Of a stretch of 64,000 nucleotides of DNA, positions 21,479 through 32,854 are shown piece by piece; positions within the stretch are counted from its first letter, which is position 1; each line of letters starts with the position of its first letter. Made by a program: the position numbers and the translations under genes. Origin of the DNA: Linanthus parryae (taxonomy: Eukaryota > Streptophyta > Magnoliopsida > Ericales > Polemoniaceae). Where the stretch lies: contig JALGPY010000003.1 in NCBI GenBank assembly GCA_023055425.1, positions 55,723,891 to 55,787,890 of the forward strand. Reading direction: 5' to 3'. Under the pieces are notes generated by a model. It saw only the letters and a program-made list of their open reading frames with translations. It did no database searches and had not been told where the DNA came from.

Positions 21479-21500
21479 ATTTGGTGAACCCGAAGTGAAT
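21479..21500 (+). promoter_or_regulatory. Candidate primer-binding site of element B
   Basis: ATTTGGTGAACCCGAAGTG directly follows the 5' LTR. The same block follows the 5' LTR of A on the minus strand (30655-30672). Its fixed position suggests a primer-binding site; I did not match it to a specific tRNA. Confidence 0.55.
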
Positions 21501-21539
21501 CATCCACCTTCAAAACTTCAATCAATTAACCAAGCAGCC

Positions 21540-22854
21540 ATGTGTCTTGAAGCCAATCGTCGTGAAGGTGATCAATCTCCTTTAAGAGACGAAACCCAAG
21601 GAGAGGAGAGCCCTAGCACCAACACCAATACTAACACCAGCACCCAAACAGCTGCTGGGAGCGGGCTCTCTTTGGATACATTGCAGGCTACAATTCAGAG
21701 CCAGGTCAAGGCCATGTAGGCTCAGTCCGTCCAGATTGCCCAGATCATGGGGCTTCCGAGAGGACTTGTTCACAATACTGCTCAGGGAGCTTCAGCCTCA
21801 CCACCAGCAGCTCAGGTGCCTCCACCAGGGGTAACCACTACCTCTGTGGTACGCACGCCTACCCCCATCGAACCTGCAATCTTCTCTCCCCAATGGTCCT
21901 ATACCCCAGGCACCAGGGCTCTAACCAGGCTCGTCCATAACATCTGCTGGGACTCCCCCTCCTTACCCCACAATGCCTCCACACACGAATGGAGCCCAAG
22001 GGATTTATGTACTCCCACCACCGCCTCCCTATGATCCGAACATGCCCTACATTCCGATTTTCGCGGCAGTCTCATTGTCGACACCTGGAGGAGGTACACT
22101 TGCCAACGTCGCAGCCTTGGAACAACGTCTAGACAGCATCATCGCAATTCATAGCTTTGCAGATACTGTCATCCCAAAAGTTGACAGTGCACCTCCTATC
22201 CCGCGGGACATATATTTGATGCCCAATCCTTCCGGTTACAAGGCGCCCAAATTGGAAAAGTTTGGCAAAGTCAGTGGGAACGCTCATGAGCACGTGATGA
22301 GGTTCGTTGACCTGATGGGACCGCATGGAGCTGATACTAGGCTGCTTATGCGCAAATTTCCAAAATCTTTGGGACATGTTGCATACAAATGGTACAGAAC
22401 TCTAGAGGCAAGCTCCATCATAACCTAGGAAGACACGATCAAGAAGTTTTACACCAAGTTCTTCCAGTTTGAGGAGAAGGTTGCGACGATACACCTGTCG
22501 CGCATGCACCAGAAACATGACGAAGAAGGCGTCGCATTCGTAAAGAAGTTCAGAACCAAGTCGCTCGAATGCGTGGATGAGGTGGTCGAGAGCCGCCTCG
22601 TTGAAATCTGTCTCGAAGGCATGCTTGACGAATACAAAGGTAAGTTAATTAATTTGCAGATGCCTACTTTCTCCAAATTAATTGACTGTACTAGGAACAT
22701 CGATCCCATCATGGAGAAACAAAAAATAAGAGATACTCGAATGATCGAGGATCGGGGGGTTCCGATTCAACTGAAGATGTGCGTAGCAATCCATTTCCGT
22801 CTCACTCTGAAAAGGAGCCCAAAGGGAAAGAAATCTCATATTAACATGGTATGA
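21540..22854 (+). pseudogene. Element B gag
   Basis: Starts at ATG 21540 (MCLEANRREGD), collinear with the A gag start (MSLEAN). N-terminal Asn/Thr/Gln-rich part, then a Pro-rich stretch, then the retrotransposon gag domain (NAHEHVMRFVDLMGPHG, VAYKWYRTLE, FVKKFRTKSLECVDEV). Broken by a stop at 21717-21719 (TAG after KAM), frameshifts near 21770-21970, and a TAG near 22425. Gag is the only protein this element could have supplied. Confidence 0.85.
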
Positions 22855-22989
22855 AGAAATACAATCCTTAGAAATTTTCTTTACCAATCTTGCACTCTAG
22901 TGCTTTCCTCCCATATGAGGACTTAACAATCGTTTTACTTGTGTCATTCGCTTCATTGTCCCTTATGATTTGAAATCAATCGCTTGATT

Positions 22990-24080
22990 CATAAAACAAA
23001 GCCTATCTGTTTAGATAGCATCCAAGTTTAAAATAAGCATATCTGTTTAGATAGCAGCAAAATTCATTAAGCCTATTTGTTTAGATAGAAGCGATACTTA
23101 AGCCTATCTATCTAGATAGGAGCGATACATAAGCCTATCTGTTTAGATAGCAGCAAACATAAGCCTATCTGTTTAGATAGCAGCGATACTTAAGCCTATC
23201 TGTCTAAATACCAGCAAACATAAGCCTACATGTTTAGATAGCAGCAAACATAAGCCTATCTTTTTAGATAGCAGCGATATTTAAGCCTATCTATTTAGAT
23301 AGCAGCAAACTTAAGCCTATCTGTCTAGATAGCAGCAAACTCAAGCCTATCCGTCTAGATAGCAGCAAACTTATATGGGTTTAGATAGCAGCAAACATAA
23401 GCCTACCTGTCTAGATAGCAGCAAAACTTTAAGCCTATCTGTCTTAATAGCACTAATGCGCGAGATTTAAGCATATCTGTCTAGATAGCAACCCTCATTA
23501 ATTAAGCCTATCTGTCTAAGATAGCAGCAATACGCGAACTCAAGCCTATCTGTCTAGATAGCAACCAAACTCAATATAAGTTATCTATTTAATTAGCATC
23601 AATACGCGAGTGCCTATCTGTTTAGATGGCAACTATGCTCAATCCAAAGCTTATCTGCCGAGACAGCACCAATGCGCGAGTTTAAGTCTACCTATTTAGA
23701 CAGTAGTACTTGCCTAAGATGGTACGATATGCGAGCTTAAACCCGACTGTCTAGATAGAGATCACTTTGATGGCAATGTTACGCAATCAAAAGCCTATCT
23801 GTTTAGATAGAGGTCACTTTGATGGAAATGTTACGCGATCAAAAGCCTATCTGTTTAGATAACACTATTTCTTGCCTTAAGCCTATCTATCTAGATAGCA
23901 GCCATTCTTGGTTAAGCCTATTTGTCTAGATAGCAACCTTTCTTGATAAGCCTATCTGTTTAGATAGCAGCAAAATTCAATACAAGACTATCTGTTCAGA
24001 TAGCAATCATGCTCGATCAAAAGCTTATCTGCTTAGATAGCAGCAATACGCGATTGAAAGACTATATGTTTCAACAAGAT
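22990..24080 (+). repeat. Tandem hairpin-repeat array of element B
   Basis: About 35 imperfect copies, spaced 25-45 bp, of a core AGCCTATCTGTTTAGATAGC. Each core has an inverted repeat CTATCT/AGATAG that can fold into a 6-bp stem with a 4-base loop. Spacing is tight and regular in the first half and looser in the second, with longer units such as the GCAATACGCG type. The array replaces the whole pol region of the family. Confidence 0.9.
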
Positions 24081-24656
24081 GGTTAACCATAACTTTATTA
24101 CTACAAGCTATCTAATCAATGTAGCAAAAATTACGCTCAACATCCGCGAAGAAAAATCAAAAGCGCTTTTCCATAAGAAAAATCCCGATACGCATAATTT
24201 CGCGTACGGCCTTACAAAAGTTCAAACTGCGAAAGCCACATAGAGATAAAATGATTCAAAATGCATACATAAAAACAAGACTGATTCAAATGATTCAAGT
24301 TACAATTTGCAAGAATTACGAGGCTAAACTATTGGTCTTCCTCAAACAAATCCTTGAAAAGCGAGTCTTGAGCTGCTAATTTTATATAATTGCCAGCTCA
24401 CTGACCAAGATATCTCTTGTGCTCTTGATGATTATTTTTCGCTTCTTGTGGAGGCCCTTTGCAAAACGCGTCATGCCACGCTCTATCAAAGGCTATACGA
24501 TATTACATAACCCTAGGCAATGATGGCAGCTTTTGGGGGCTAGGGTTGTCGAAAATAATTCGAATTGATTCGAAAATCCGCGTGGAGTCACGCACGGTTG
24601 GTTTTGCGCGACTACACGGCAAACGCGCGCGTGACATTCGCGCAAAAAGGGGCTAA

Positions 24657-25286
24657 TGTAGATGCTGCTTTCTAGACAGACTGATCATAGCCACGTGGCG
24701 GCCATCCAGCGCACCTAGCTATGCTCCATGCACATCCGATCACTACCCATGCTTATCCACTAGGGGCTGCGAGACAGAGCCCTCGCGTACAAACTACACG
24801 GGACTTGTAGGGACTTGTGGTTTGGAGGCTAGAGTAAGGCCCTTCACGCGCGAACGACAACCAAGCTCGAGCGGGAACCTTGATAACTGACTGAGAGGTT
24901 TAAGGATCACGTATCCCATGAATGCGGACGATCTCATAACGATCTCCGATATATGCGAGCAGGTGCGCAACGTTCCCTATATATACAGTTGAATGTGCCG
25001 TTACAGAGGCTATCATTAAGACCCCATTTATGGTGCATTAACCCCCCCCCCCCCCCCACACAGACACACACACACAACGGTCACTTCCCATTATATATAG
25101 GAACGTTAGCTCTCCATTGCAACTCTCTAATCTCTCAGATATTTTGATAGTCTACTGTCTCTCTCTCAAGAACAGTTGCCATTGCTTACTCTCTCCCTAA
25201 TCACACCCTACACTTATATTTGTTCTATTCTAATCCCCTACTTGAGGTGTACACTTGGATCTCTCTTGAGGATTTCCTTGTACACA
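24657..25286 (+). repeat. 3' LTR of element B
   Basis: 630 bp, TGTAGATGC to TACACA, preceded by a polypurine tract (24644-24656). Aligns with 20854-21478 with scattered differences; the C-run and (CA)n tract are longer. Confidence 0.9.
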
Positions 25287-26067
25287 CCTGACCATTCAGG
25301 CTAGCAAGTTTCCCTCATGCTCCTTTCGCCACAGCAAGTTTTCCTTTAGCACGTACCGAGTTGACTTCCTCTTGAGCTTTTCAGCCTCTCTCCTATCACT
25401 TGGAAGGATTTCGTCTTGCAGATATTCGATTAGAGGCTTCCTCCAATCTTCCTGGTCGTCGATTGCAACGACTTCCAAAGAATCTTTCAGCATAGCACAT
25501 TTCTCGCAATTTCCTTGTATGACCGTAGCGTGCAATGACATATGTGGCCAGTGAATTCCGTAGCTTTGCGCCTTTCTGTAGATGGAGACCTAGTTCTCCC
25601 CACAAGAGTGCTGATGAATCTTTTCTAACAGTGTTTGACCTTTCTCTTCTGTGACACATCGCATCAAGATTCCTCCAGGTCCTTTGTAATAGAACAGAAT
25701 TTCATGTATGCAAAATCCCTTGGTGGACACCCAAATTTCTTTACTTGTTCCTTCGCCATCACGCGCATAATGGGCTTCCTCCAGTCTTCAGCTTCAACAA
25801 ACTCATCCTCGCATAAGTCCCTTATCAAAGAGGGAGCTGTTTTGACTTCGATAGAGATCTAAGCTGGACATTTATCTGAACTGATCTTCGACCCATAGTG
25901 GCTAGGGCATTTGCATGTTGGTTATTTGACCTAGGAGTGTGTCCATACTTGACAGATTCAAACCTTTGCACGAGCTTCTGCACAATCGATCTATAGCTCA
26001 GCAAATTTGCTTCCTTCAGACCATATTTTAACGAGGCTTGTTTAATAATCAACTTGGAATCTCCCAT
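25287..26067 (-). pseudogene. Element A: second RNase H C-terminal half and integrase N-terminus
   Basis: Minus strand. 25825-26067 carries the second half of an archaeal-type RNase H (GDSKLIIKQ with catalytic Asp, and a final HANALA). 25296-25659 is the linker to integrase, ending in LLWRKEHEGNLL just before element B. Stops and frameshifts are present. The reading resumes at 20853 beyond B, with a one-base shift. Confidence 0.82.
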
Positions 26068-26088
26068 TATTATCGGATTTTGTACTTC

Positions 26089-27649
26089 CTACGCCTTGGC
26101 CGCGAGGAGACCAGCAATCAAAGCTTCATATTCAGCTTCATTGTTTGTTACTGCAAAGGCAAGCTTATTTGACATCTGAATGACTTCTCCACTGGGTTTG
26201 GTCAGTACAATCCCAATTCCTCCACCTGATCTTGTCGATGATCCATCGAAGTGCAGCTTCCAGTATAAGGAATCCATCGTGTAAACCTCCAGTCTCTCTA
26301 GATCCTGCTCCACCATAGGCTCATAGTTATCATCCGGGAATCGGGCCAACAGATCTGCCACCGCCTGAGATTTGATGGCCTTTGGGTGCGCACATGTTAT
26401 GTCGTACAGGGATACAGTCATGTACCACTTTGCCAGTCTCCCAGAGGGGGCAGAGTGTCCCAACAAATAACGAATAGGATCGATTTTGGTTATGATAACA
26501 ACTTTATAGGAGGCAAAGTAATGCTTTAACTATCCTATGAAAAAGAATAAATCAAGACAGTGACGTTCAATGTCTCTGTACCTGGACTCAGCAGACTTGA
26601 CCACGCGCGAGATGCAGTAAAAAGGCCTCTCATGTCCTTCAAAATCCTGAGCTAACAGAGCTCCAATGGACTTCTTAGTTTAGTTAAGGTAAAGAAGCAG
26701 TGGAGATCCAATGTGGTGCAATCATGACCCGCGGAGATGTCAGTAATTGCTTCAATTTCTCAAATGCGACATGGTGCTCCGTTGTCCAAGCGTACATCGC
26801 ACCCTTCTTAAGTAACTTGCCAAAGCAGAATGTGACCTCTGCTATTGCTTGTATGAACCCTCGCAGGTAGGAAAGATTTCCCAAAAATGTCTTCAACGCG
26901 CTCTGAGTCAGAGGCACTGGCAGGCTAGTAACAGCTGAGACCTTCGCGGGATTGGGCTCAATCCCATGTCGATGTATCACGCATCCCAAGAACTTCCCTG
27001 AGGTTACCCAAAATGTACACTGCATGGGATTCATCTTAATCTGGAACTTTCTGCATCTCTCGAAAACCTTCCTCAAGTCCTTCAAATGATCCTCCTTCTG
27101 CCTGGACTTGATGAAAAGGTCGTCCACGTATAATTCTACTTCCTGATGCATCATGTCATGGAAGAGGGCCATCATCGCGCGTTGGTAGGTCGCGCCTGCA
27201 TTTTTCAAACCAAACGGCATAACTGTGTAATGGAACACTCCTACGGGGGTGATGAAGGTTGTCTACCTTCCATATTCAGGGTCCATCTTGATCTGATTGT
27301 AGCCACTGAATCCGTCCATAAAGCTAAACATTCGATGACCAGGAGTAGAGTCAATCAGCAAATCTATATTTGGCAATGGGAAATCATCCTTTGGGCATTA
27401 GCGATTCAAATCCCTGAAGTCGACGCATACACGGAGGCTCCCATTCTTCTTTAAAACAGGCACAATATTGGCAAGCCAGGTGGGGTGGTGATTGGGTTCG
27501 ATGAACTTGGCATTCAGCAGCTTCACTATCTCTTCCTTTATTTTGACATTGACCTCCGGGCGAAAGGTCCTCGCGCTCTGCTTTACTAGCTTTGATCCTG
27601 GAATGACATCCAGTCTATGCATAGTAACCTCCTTATCCAAACATGCCAT
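26089..27649 (-). pseudogene. Element A reverse transcriptase and two RNase H domains
   Basis: Minus strand. 27398-27649 is the start of RT (KLLNAKFIEPNHHPTW, CVDFRDLNR). 26684-27238 continues RT with PFGLKNAGATYQR and the catalytic YVDDLFIKS. 26470-26680 is a decayed first RNase H (FYCISRVV, YRDIERHCL). 26089-26466 holds the start of a second, archaeal-type RNase H (LHFDGSSTRSGGGIG, NNEAEYEALIAG). The RT - RNase H - second RNase H order is diagnostic of the Tat lineage. Frames break at about 27250-27400 and 26470-26680. Confidence 0.88.
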
Positions 27650-27952
27650 TTCATCATAATACCATGCAAAGACATCTTTTTAGTCCTTTAGCAACCCCAG
27701 CAGACCTTGTTCTTTCTCGACATTGAGGTTTGCGATTAGGAAAACTGGTATTTTCTTCCCCTCTGTTGGGCTTAAAAATACTTCCTTCAACTCCTGCTTC
27801 TGAGGTTTTGGCCGATCCTCCATGCATTCAGGAGCTTCCTTCAATTCTTCCAATGATGCCTTCTCCCCATCCTTGTTTGGAGCTTTTGTAAGCTCGCAGA
27901 TTTTCTCAGGGACATCTTCGATGAGAGGGGTTGAAGATGACCACGCGCACCT

Positions 27953-28636
27953 TCAGATGCGATAGAACTTCTTCCCATTGGTATAGAAGCTTTTTTTCTC
28001 CTTGCCTTCGCTGTTGTGTCCGACCACTCTTTTGAGAGTGTAAACAACTTTCCTATGGTAAACCATCTTTGGGGCTTCCTCATGCACAGGCTGCTTTTCC
28101 TTGTGAGCTTCTCGCATTACCATCACTCCTGTTGGTGATTGATCCTTGATGTCCTCCCATTTGGGCAAGGGCATTGGCTGAAACGGTGCTTGAGTTACGT
28201 CGTCTACCATTTCTGTGAACCAAACCGCCTCAAACAAATGTGCCTCCTCCAAGTTAAAAGGATTCACTGAGGCTGGTATTACAACCACTTTGTCTCTCCA
28301 AATGGCCTTCATTACTTGATGAGTCGTGGAAGGCACAGCATCAAAGCGATGGATCCATGCTCGACCAATGATCATATGATAAGTGGTATTGGAATCAATG
28401 ACATGGAACTTGGCAGAGCACTTGATTTGGCCGATCTGGATTCCCAGGCAAATCCATCCAACAGTCATTCTCGAGTCGCTTCCAAAACCCATCAATGGTG
28501 ATGGCCTCTTGAAAAAATTTCTCTTTGGGATTCCAGCCAACTCGAGGGTGCTAAGTGGAATCACATTCACTGCTGCTCCTCCATCAACGAAGGCTCTCTT
28601 CAACTCAATGCCATTTACAATGGCAGTCACGTACAA
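27953..28636 (-). pseudogene. Element A aspartic protease
   Basis: 227 codons. The retropepsin active site reads AFVDGGAAVNVIPL, that is DGG in place of the usual DSG/DTG, a variant common in Tat elements. Downstream it has the flap-like MGFGSDSR and the conserved IIGRAWIHRF. It follows gag and precedes RT, as in gag-pol. The ends are frame breaks, not true termini. Confidence 0.83.
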
Positions 28637-28750
28637 CGGCCTCTAGTGGTTCGCGTTTGTCTTCTTGTCTGATTCATCGAACGTCATGAGCAGGCCGCAT
28701 GACTGCGTGGCTATGACAACTATGCCATTTGAGACTACGAGATCCTCTCC

Positions 28751-30611
28751 TTAGTCTTCTGCCACCCTTAAAATTGATTTCGTCATCTCGTTCCTGCAAA
28801 TGATGGAGAAATTCATGTCGACGAAGAACTTCTCGAACTTGTTGGAGCCTTTCATTCGCTCGGCATGCGAGTCTTCCGTATCCACGCCATAATCTTCATC
28901 CTTGCAGATTTCGGCTACCACTGGAACTCTTGCATCTGAGATTTCTTCAAGGTCCACAATTGATATCATTGCTATCTCTTTTCCCTTGTGCTCCTGTTGC
29001 GCATGGAATGGCAAAGGATTGCTGCGCACATCCTTAGCTGGCTCATCAACGACCAACTTCCCCTCCTTGATTTTCCTGTCCACCAACCATCTTAACTTTT
29101 TGCATTACCTTGTTGGGTGCATAACTTTCCCATGGCACTCACACCATCTGGGGTCTCGCAGTTGTTCCCCAGATGGCTTATGCTCTAGTGCCAGTAGAAT
29201 TCCATCTTTTCACCACCGCTTGCACGAAGTTATTGCATCCTCGATTGAACATAGCAATGGGGGTGCCTCTCTGGGTGTAGGTCGTTGCTGCTTTTGAGGA
29301 TACGCGACCGCACTTACTTCAGCTTCGCTTCCACGTTTATAGCTGAATCTCCCAATTTTGAAGCTAGAGCCTGCTAGCGCGCGATCGTTCGCATATCTCT
29401 TCTTCATTTTCTCCACCAGTGGCTCAATATTCCTGGTACAGTCAATAAATTTTGAAAAGGTAGGAATGTTCAGATTGATAAGCATACCTTTATACTCATC
29501 ACGCATTCCTTGGAGACAGATCTCCAAAAGATGGCCCTCAGAAACTTCATCAACACACTCCAGAGACCTAGTTCTGAATTTCTTGATGAATGCGACCCCT
29601 TCCTCGTCATGTATTAGGTGCATTCGAGAGAGGTGTATGATTGTGACCTTCTCTTCAACCTGGAAGAATTTGGTGTAGAACTTCTTCACCATATCTTCCC
29701 AATTCTTGATCGATCCAGTCTCCAATGTCTGGTACCATTTATACGCGACAGTCCCCAAAGACTTGGGAATTCACGCATGAGCAGCCTGGTATAGATCCCG
29801 TGCGGGCCCATCAGATCGACGAAACGCATTACATGCTCCTGCGCGTTCCCGCTTACTTCATCAAACTTCTCCCATTTTGGCGCCTTTTATCCAGCGGATT
29901 GGGCATCAAGTATATGTCGCGTGGGATGGGCGGTGGGTTATCGACCTTTGGGATAATGGTGTCAGCAAAGCACTGGTTTGCAATAAGGTTGTCCAGTCTT
30001 TGCTCCAAGGCTCTCACGTTAGAAGGTGTGCATACCCCTGGAGTCGACGATGGGGTTGCTGCAAGTCCCGGTATGTAAGGCATATTGGGATCATAAGGAG
30101 GCAGAGGTGTGTAGCTGCCCCGGACTCCGGTCGCGTACGATGGCAGCGCAAGGTATGAAGGTGGATTTCCAATAGACGCGCATTCTGACTGATAGCTTAG
30201 CACCAAGGGAGATTTTTTTGATGTTCTCGGTTGATGCACGGGTCCATTAGGCAAGGACGCATGGGGGTTTGGTGGTGCAGACGTGTGCGCCGTGGGTGCC
30301 ACAGCGGCTCCTGGAAGAGTCAAGGGTCCTTGAGCACTGGATGATGCAGCGGATCCTGATTGGGCCAAGGCTCCCTGACTAGCACTTTGTGCAAGCCCTC
30401 CCAAAATAACCATAATATGGGTTATCTGGACATATTGAACTTGCATAGCCCTGTCTTGGCTATGAATGGTAGAATTCAGCATTTCCAAAGAGTGATTAGT
30501 CGCAGTAGCCATCTGGTTCTGGGTGTTGGTGTTGGGGAGGGGTTCCTCCCTCTGAGTTTCTTCCTCTTTGAGGGATTGATCACTATCAGGGATGTTAGCC
30601 TCAAGAGACAT
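28751..30611 (-). pseudogene. Element A gag
   Basis: Minus strand, start ATG at 30611 (MSLEANIPDSDQS). Blocks: 29853-30611, N-terminal Asn/Thr/Ala/Pro-rich; 29210-29758, the retrotransposon gag domain (VAYKWYQTLE, FIKKFRTRSLECVDEV); about 29080-29160, a zinc-knuckle-like CECHGKVMHPTR with the last Cys after a stop; 28751-29086, linker. Frameshifts near 29880 and 29760 and a stop near 29100. It is clearly homologous to the gag of B. Confidence 0.85.
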
Positions 30612-30672
30612 GGCTGACAGGTTGGTTGTTCGATGTTTTTGAAGGTTGATGTTCACGTTAGGTTCACCAAAT

Positions 30673-31288
30673 TGTGTACAAGGAAATCCCATAGAGAGAT
30701 CCAAGTGTACACCTCTAACAGAGAATAAGAACAAGGGTAGAGAGCACAGAGAGATTGTAGGTAGTGAGTAGGGAGAGGCAAAGAACTTGTAACTGTTCTT
30801 GAGAGAGAAACAGTGTATCAAGCTAGCCAAAGGATTCAAGAGTTGCTATAGAAGGCAAGTGTTCCTATATATAGTGGGGAAGTGACCATTATGAGGGGTT
30901 AATGCGCCCATAAATGGCGGCTTAATGATAGCCTCGTAACGGCACATTCGACTGTATATATAGGGCATGTTACGCATCAGCTCCGTATATGCAGGACCGT
31001 TATGAGATCGACCGCATTTATGGGACATGTGGTCCTTGAATCTCTCAGATAGTTACTAAGGGTCGCGCGCGAGCGTGGTTGTTGCTCTCGCGCGACGTTC
31101 CTTAATCTAGCCTCCTAACCACTAAGTCCCTACAATTCCCGTGTGATTGCGGGTGTCCCTGTCTCACATCCCCCATGTAGATAAGCTCAAATATACGCAT
31201 GTGATTGGGTGTATACGGAGTACTATTGGATGTGCTCGATGACTGCCACGTGGACGGTAGTTGATCTGCTCAGAATCCACTATCTACA
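30673..31288 (-). repeat. 5' LTR of element A
   Basis: 616 bp; on the minus strand TGTAGATAG to TACACA. Contains a TATATATAGG promoter-like motif (about 30955-30965). The truncated partner is at 2394-2845. Confidence 0.88.
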
Positions 31289-31915
31289 GTTGACAAGGCC
31301 ATGGAAGAGGTTGCGTCATGATATCTCTGTGTGGGTTCGTGACGATAACTCTTGAGAAGCTCGAGGAAAGAAAATAAGTAAGTCGCGACGGAGTCACAAA
31401 GCGGTGGCTTTGCAAGACTTCTTGGTGAAGGCGTATGATCAAACAAGAGAAGCAACAACTCAAGGAGAAGCACTCAAGGCTGGCGTGGAGAAACACATGG
31501 CTGACGTGTGAGGACGCTGAAGCATAGAGAAAGTGCAGGTTGTGCAGCAGTTGCAGGTTGTTCGAGAAAAAAAAATCAAGTGACCAGAACAGTGATAAAG
31601 AAAACTATTGCATTAGTGAAGAGAAAGTGAGTCTTGTTTTCACTTGACCTGGTTGGTGGATATCTCTCCAGTGATGAACTAGCTAGTGGAGAGATGGAGC
31701 CACATACTCCCCGAAGTAGCAGACTTTGGGACGTGCCCATGTGGAGGTGCGAGGCGGGACCCTAGGAGGGGTGTAGAGCAGCTCGTTAGAGGTACGATAG
31801 TGCTCCATGCAGGTGGAGCATGATGGATGCAGCGGAATCGACATCAACGATGGACAGCTTCGATATGGCTAAGGAATTCGCCATGTGGTTGCAGAATTAA
31901 GGCCAATGAGGAGTT
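31289..31915 (+). other. Right internal remnant of element Z
   Basis: Non-coding DNA between element A and the right Z LTR. A purine-rich AAGGCCAATGAGGAG just before TGTT at 31916 may be the polypurine tract of Z. No gag or pol is visible. Confidence 0.6.
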
Positions 31916-32683
31916 TGTTCGGTTTTGTCTTGATTCTTATGAATCATTGTATTTAGAAACTATTAGAAATATGGAATCTAATAGTATTAGTAATTGGAGT
32001 TATTTCCTAATATTGATGCTATTACAATTACCTGGAGAGCAAGTAATGTGGCCTATAAATAGGCGGCTCTACAAGAGTTCTAATTGAGTGAGTCGAGTTG
32101 AGCAAAGTAGAGAATTGGTGAGAGATGTCTTTGAGCGGATGCGAGAGGTTAGGGTTTCATAGATGTAGTCTATGAGATTCTGTTGTCTCTCCCCTGCGAT
32201 GTATTCCCTCATTGATATAGTGAAATTCTCCTCCTCCCGTGGATGTAGGCGGTTTTGCCGAACCACATTAAATTATTGGGGGAGTTTGGTATGACTTATA
32301 AGCAGCTTATAAGTCAGTTTTGGATTATAAGTTCAAGCCAACTTATAAGTGCTGTTTGGTATGGACTTATAAGCTGAAAAGTTGGAGTTGGACTTATAAG
32401 TCCATAGTGTTAAAATTGAGTTAAGAAAAAGTTGGATTCTTGAAGCTTTTCTTGAACTTTTGGACTTAACATCTTTTTCACCAAACACACATGACTTTTT
32501 TCTTCATCTTTCTTGTCATAGATTTTTTTTACATGAACTTATAAGTCTAGTTAATTTACAAATAAGTCATACCAAACTCACCCATTGTGTTATCGTTTTT
32601 CTTCTCCTATATTGTGTATGTTGAGTGTACGACCGTGTGGCGTGTTTTTGCTTCCGTTGCGGCTAGAATTCAATTCCCCAACA
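31916..32683 (+). repeat. 3' LTR of element Z
   Basis: TGTTCGG to CCCCAACA, followed by TSD CAACA (32684-32688). It has TATAAATAGG at about 32053-32063 and is split by a MITE at 32278-32583. Confidence 0.87.
32278..32583. mobile_element. PIF/Harbinger-like (Tourist) MITE in the Z LTR
   Basis: 306 bp with terminal inverted repeats GGGGGAGTTTGGTATGACTTAT and its near-exact complement at the right end, flanked by 3-bp ATT on both sides (32275-32277, 32584-32586). The GTTTGG-type terminus and 3-bp duplication suggest Tourist/PIF, although TTA/TAA is the usual target. The internal CTTATAAG repeats can pair. No coding capacity. The left Z LTR lacks it. Confidence 0.85.
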
Positions 32684-32836
32684 CAACATACCCAAACGGT
32701 GATTGGGTTTTAACAACAGAGGAGATTTGGTATCGCCAAATCACATAGTTGTTGGCATCTAATTTGAACGGAACAAGGTTGTGTATATGAGATAAAAGAT
32801 AAAAAGGGATTTGATGAAATGTGAGTTATGGATAAA
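32684..32836 (-). pseudogene. Copia Y gag N-terminal segment
   Basis: On the minus strand, typical Copia gag start motifs PFKLDANNYVIWRYQ and SVVKTQ. The frame leads to the Z insertion and continues at 1632 in phase. Confidence 0.85.
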
Positions 32837-32854
32837 GCCATGACTCTGATATTA
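32837..32854 (-). promoter_or_regulatory. Primer-binding site of Copia Y
   Basis: Minus-strand ATATCAGAGTC next to the LTR end, close to the initiator-tRNA-Met site of Copia elements. Confidence 0.7.

Larger units (their letters stand above)
20854..25286 (+). mobile_element. Gag-only LTR element B (TR-GAG-like), relative of A
   Basis: A 4.43-kb plus-strand element with LTRs 20854-21478 and 24657-25286 and a gag frame but no protease, RT or integrase. After gag (ending about 22854) comes a 1.1-kb array of hairpin repeats, then a 3' UTR block and polypurine tract shared with A. LTR, gag, repeats and 3' UTR all match A, so B is an internal-deletion derivative dependent on a Tat element. The layout fits TR-GAG elements (terminal repeats plus gag only). 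It is inserted in the integrase of its own family member A. Confidence 0.88.
2394..31288 (-). mobile_element. Tat-lineage Ty3/gypsy retrotransposon A
   Basis: A minus-strand element inserted in Z. Reading right to left: 5' LTR (30673-31288), gag (about 29210-30611), protease (27953-28636), reverse transcriptase, two RNase H domains, integrase (ending about 19795), tandem hairpin repeats (about 19180-19620), an antisense gene on the plus strand (3486-18971), polypurine tract and truncated 3' LTR (2394-2845). Its own DNA is about 13.5 kb; the rest is nested Angela and B. Two RNase H domains, the large size, an antisense gene between pol and the 3' LTR, and tandem repeats in that region are known traits of the Tat lineage (Retand/Ogre-like). 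All coding parts are degenerate. Confidence 0.88.
1638..32683 (+). mobile_element. Non-coding LTR retrotransposon Z, host of the inner nest
   Basis: A plus-strand LTR element with LTRs at 1638-2154 and 31916-32683 and a primer-binding site after the left LTR. Only about 870 bp of its own internal DNA remains (2155-2393 and 31289-31915), and I see no gag or pol in it. It could be a short non-autonomous element of the TRIM/LARD type, or its coding part may have been lost when element A inserted or was truncated. It is inserted in the gag of Copia Y with TSD CAACA. Confidence 0.8.

Noticed and set aside
22990..24080. CRISPR-like appearance of regular repeats with variable spacers
   Set aside because: Plant retrotransposon context, imperfect repeats, spacers too short and similar, and no cas genes; it is an LTR-element tandem array.
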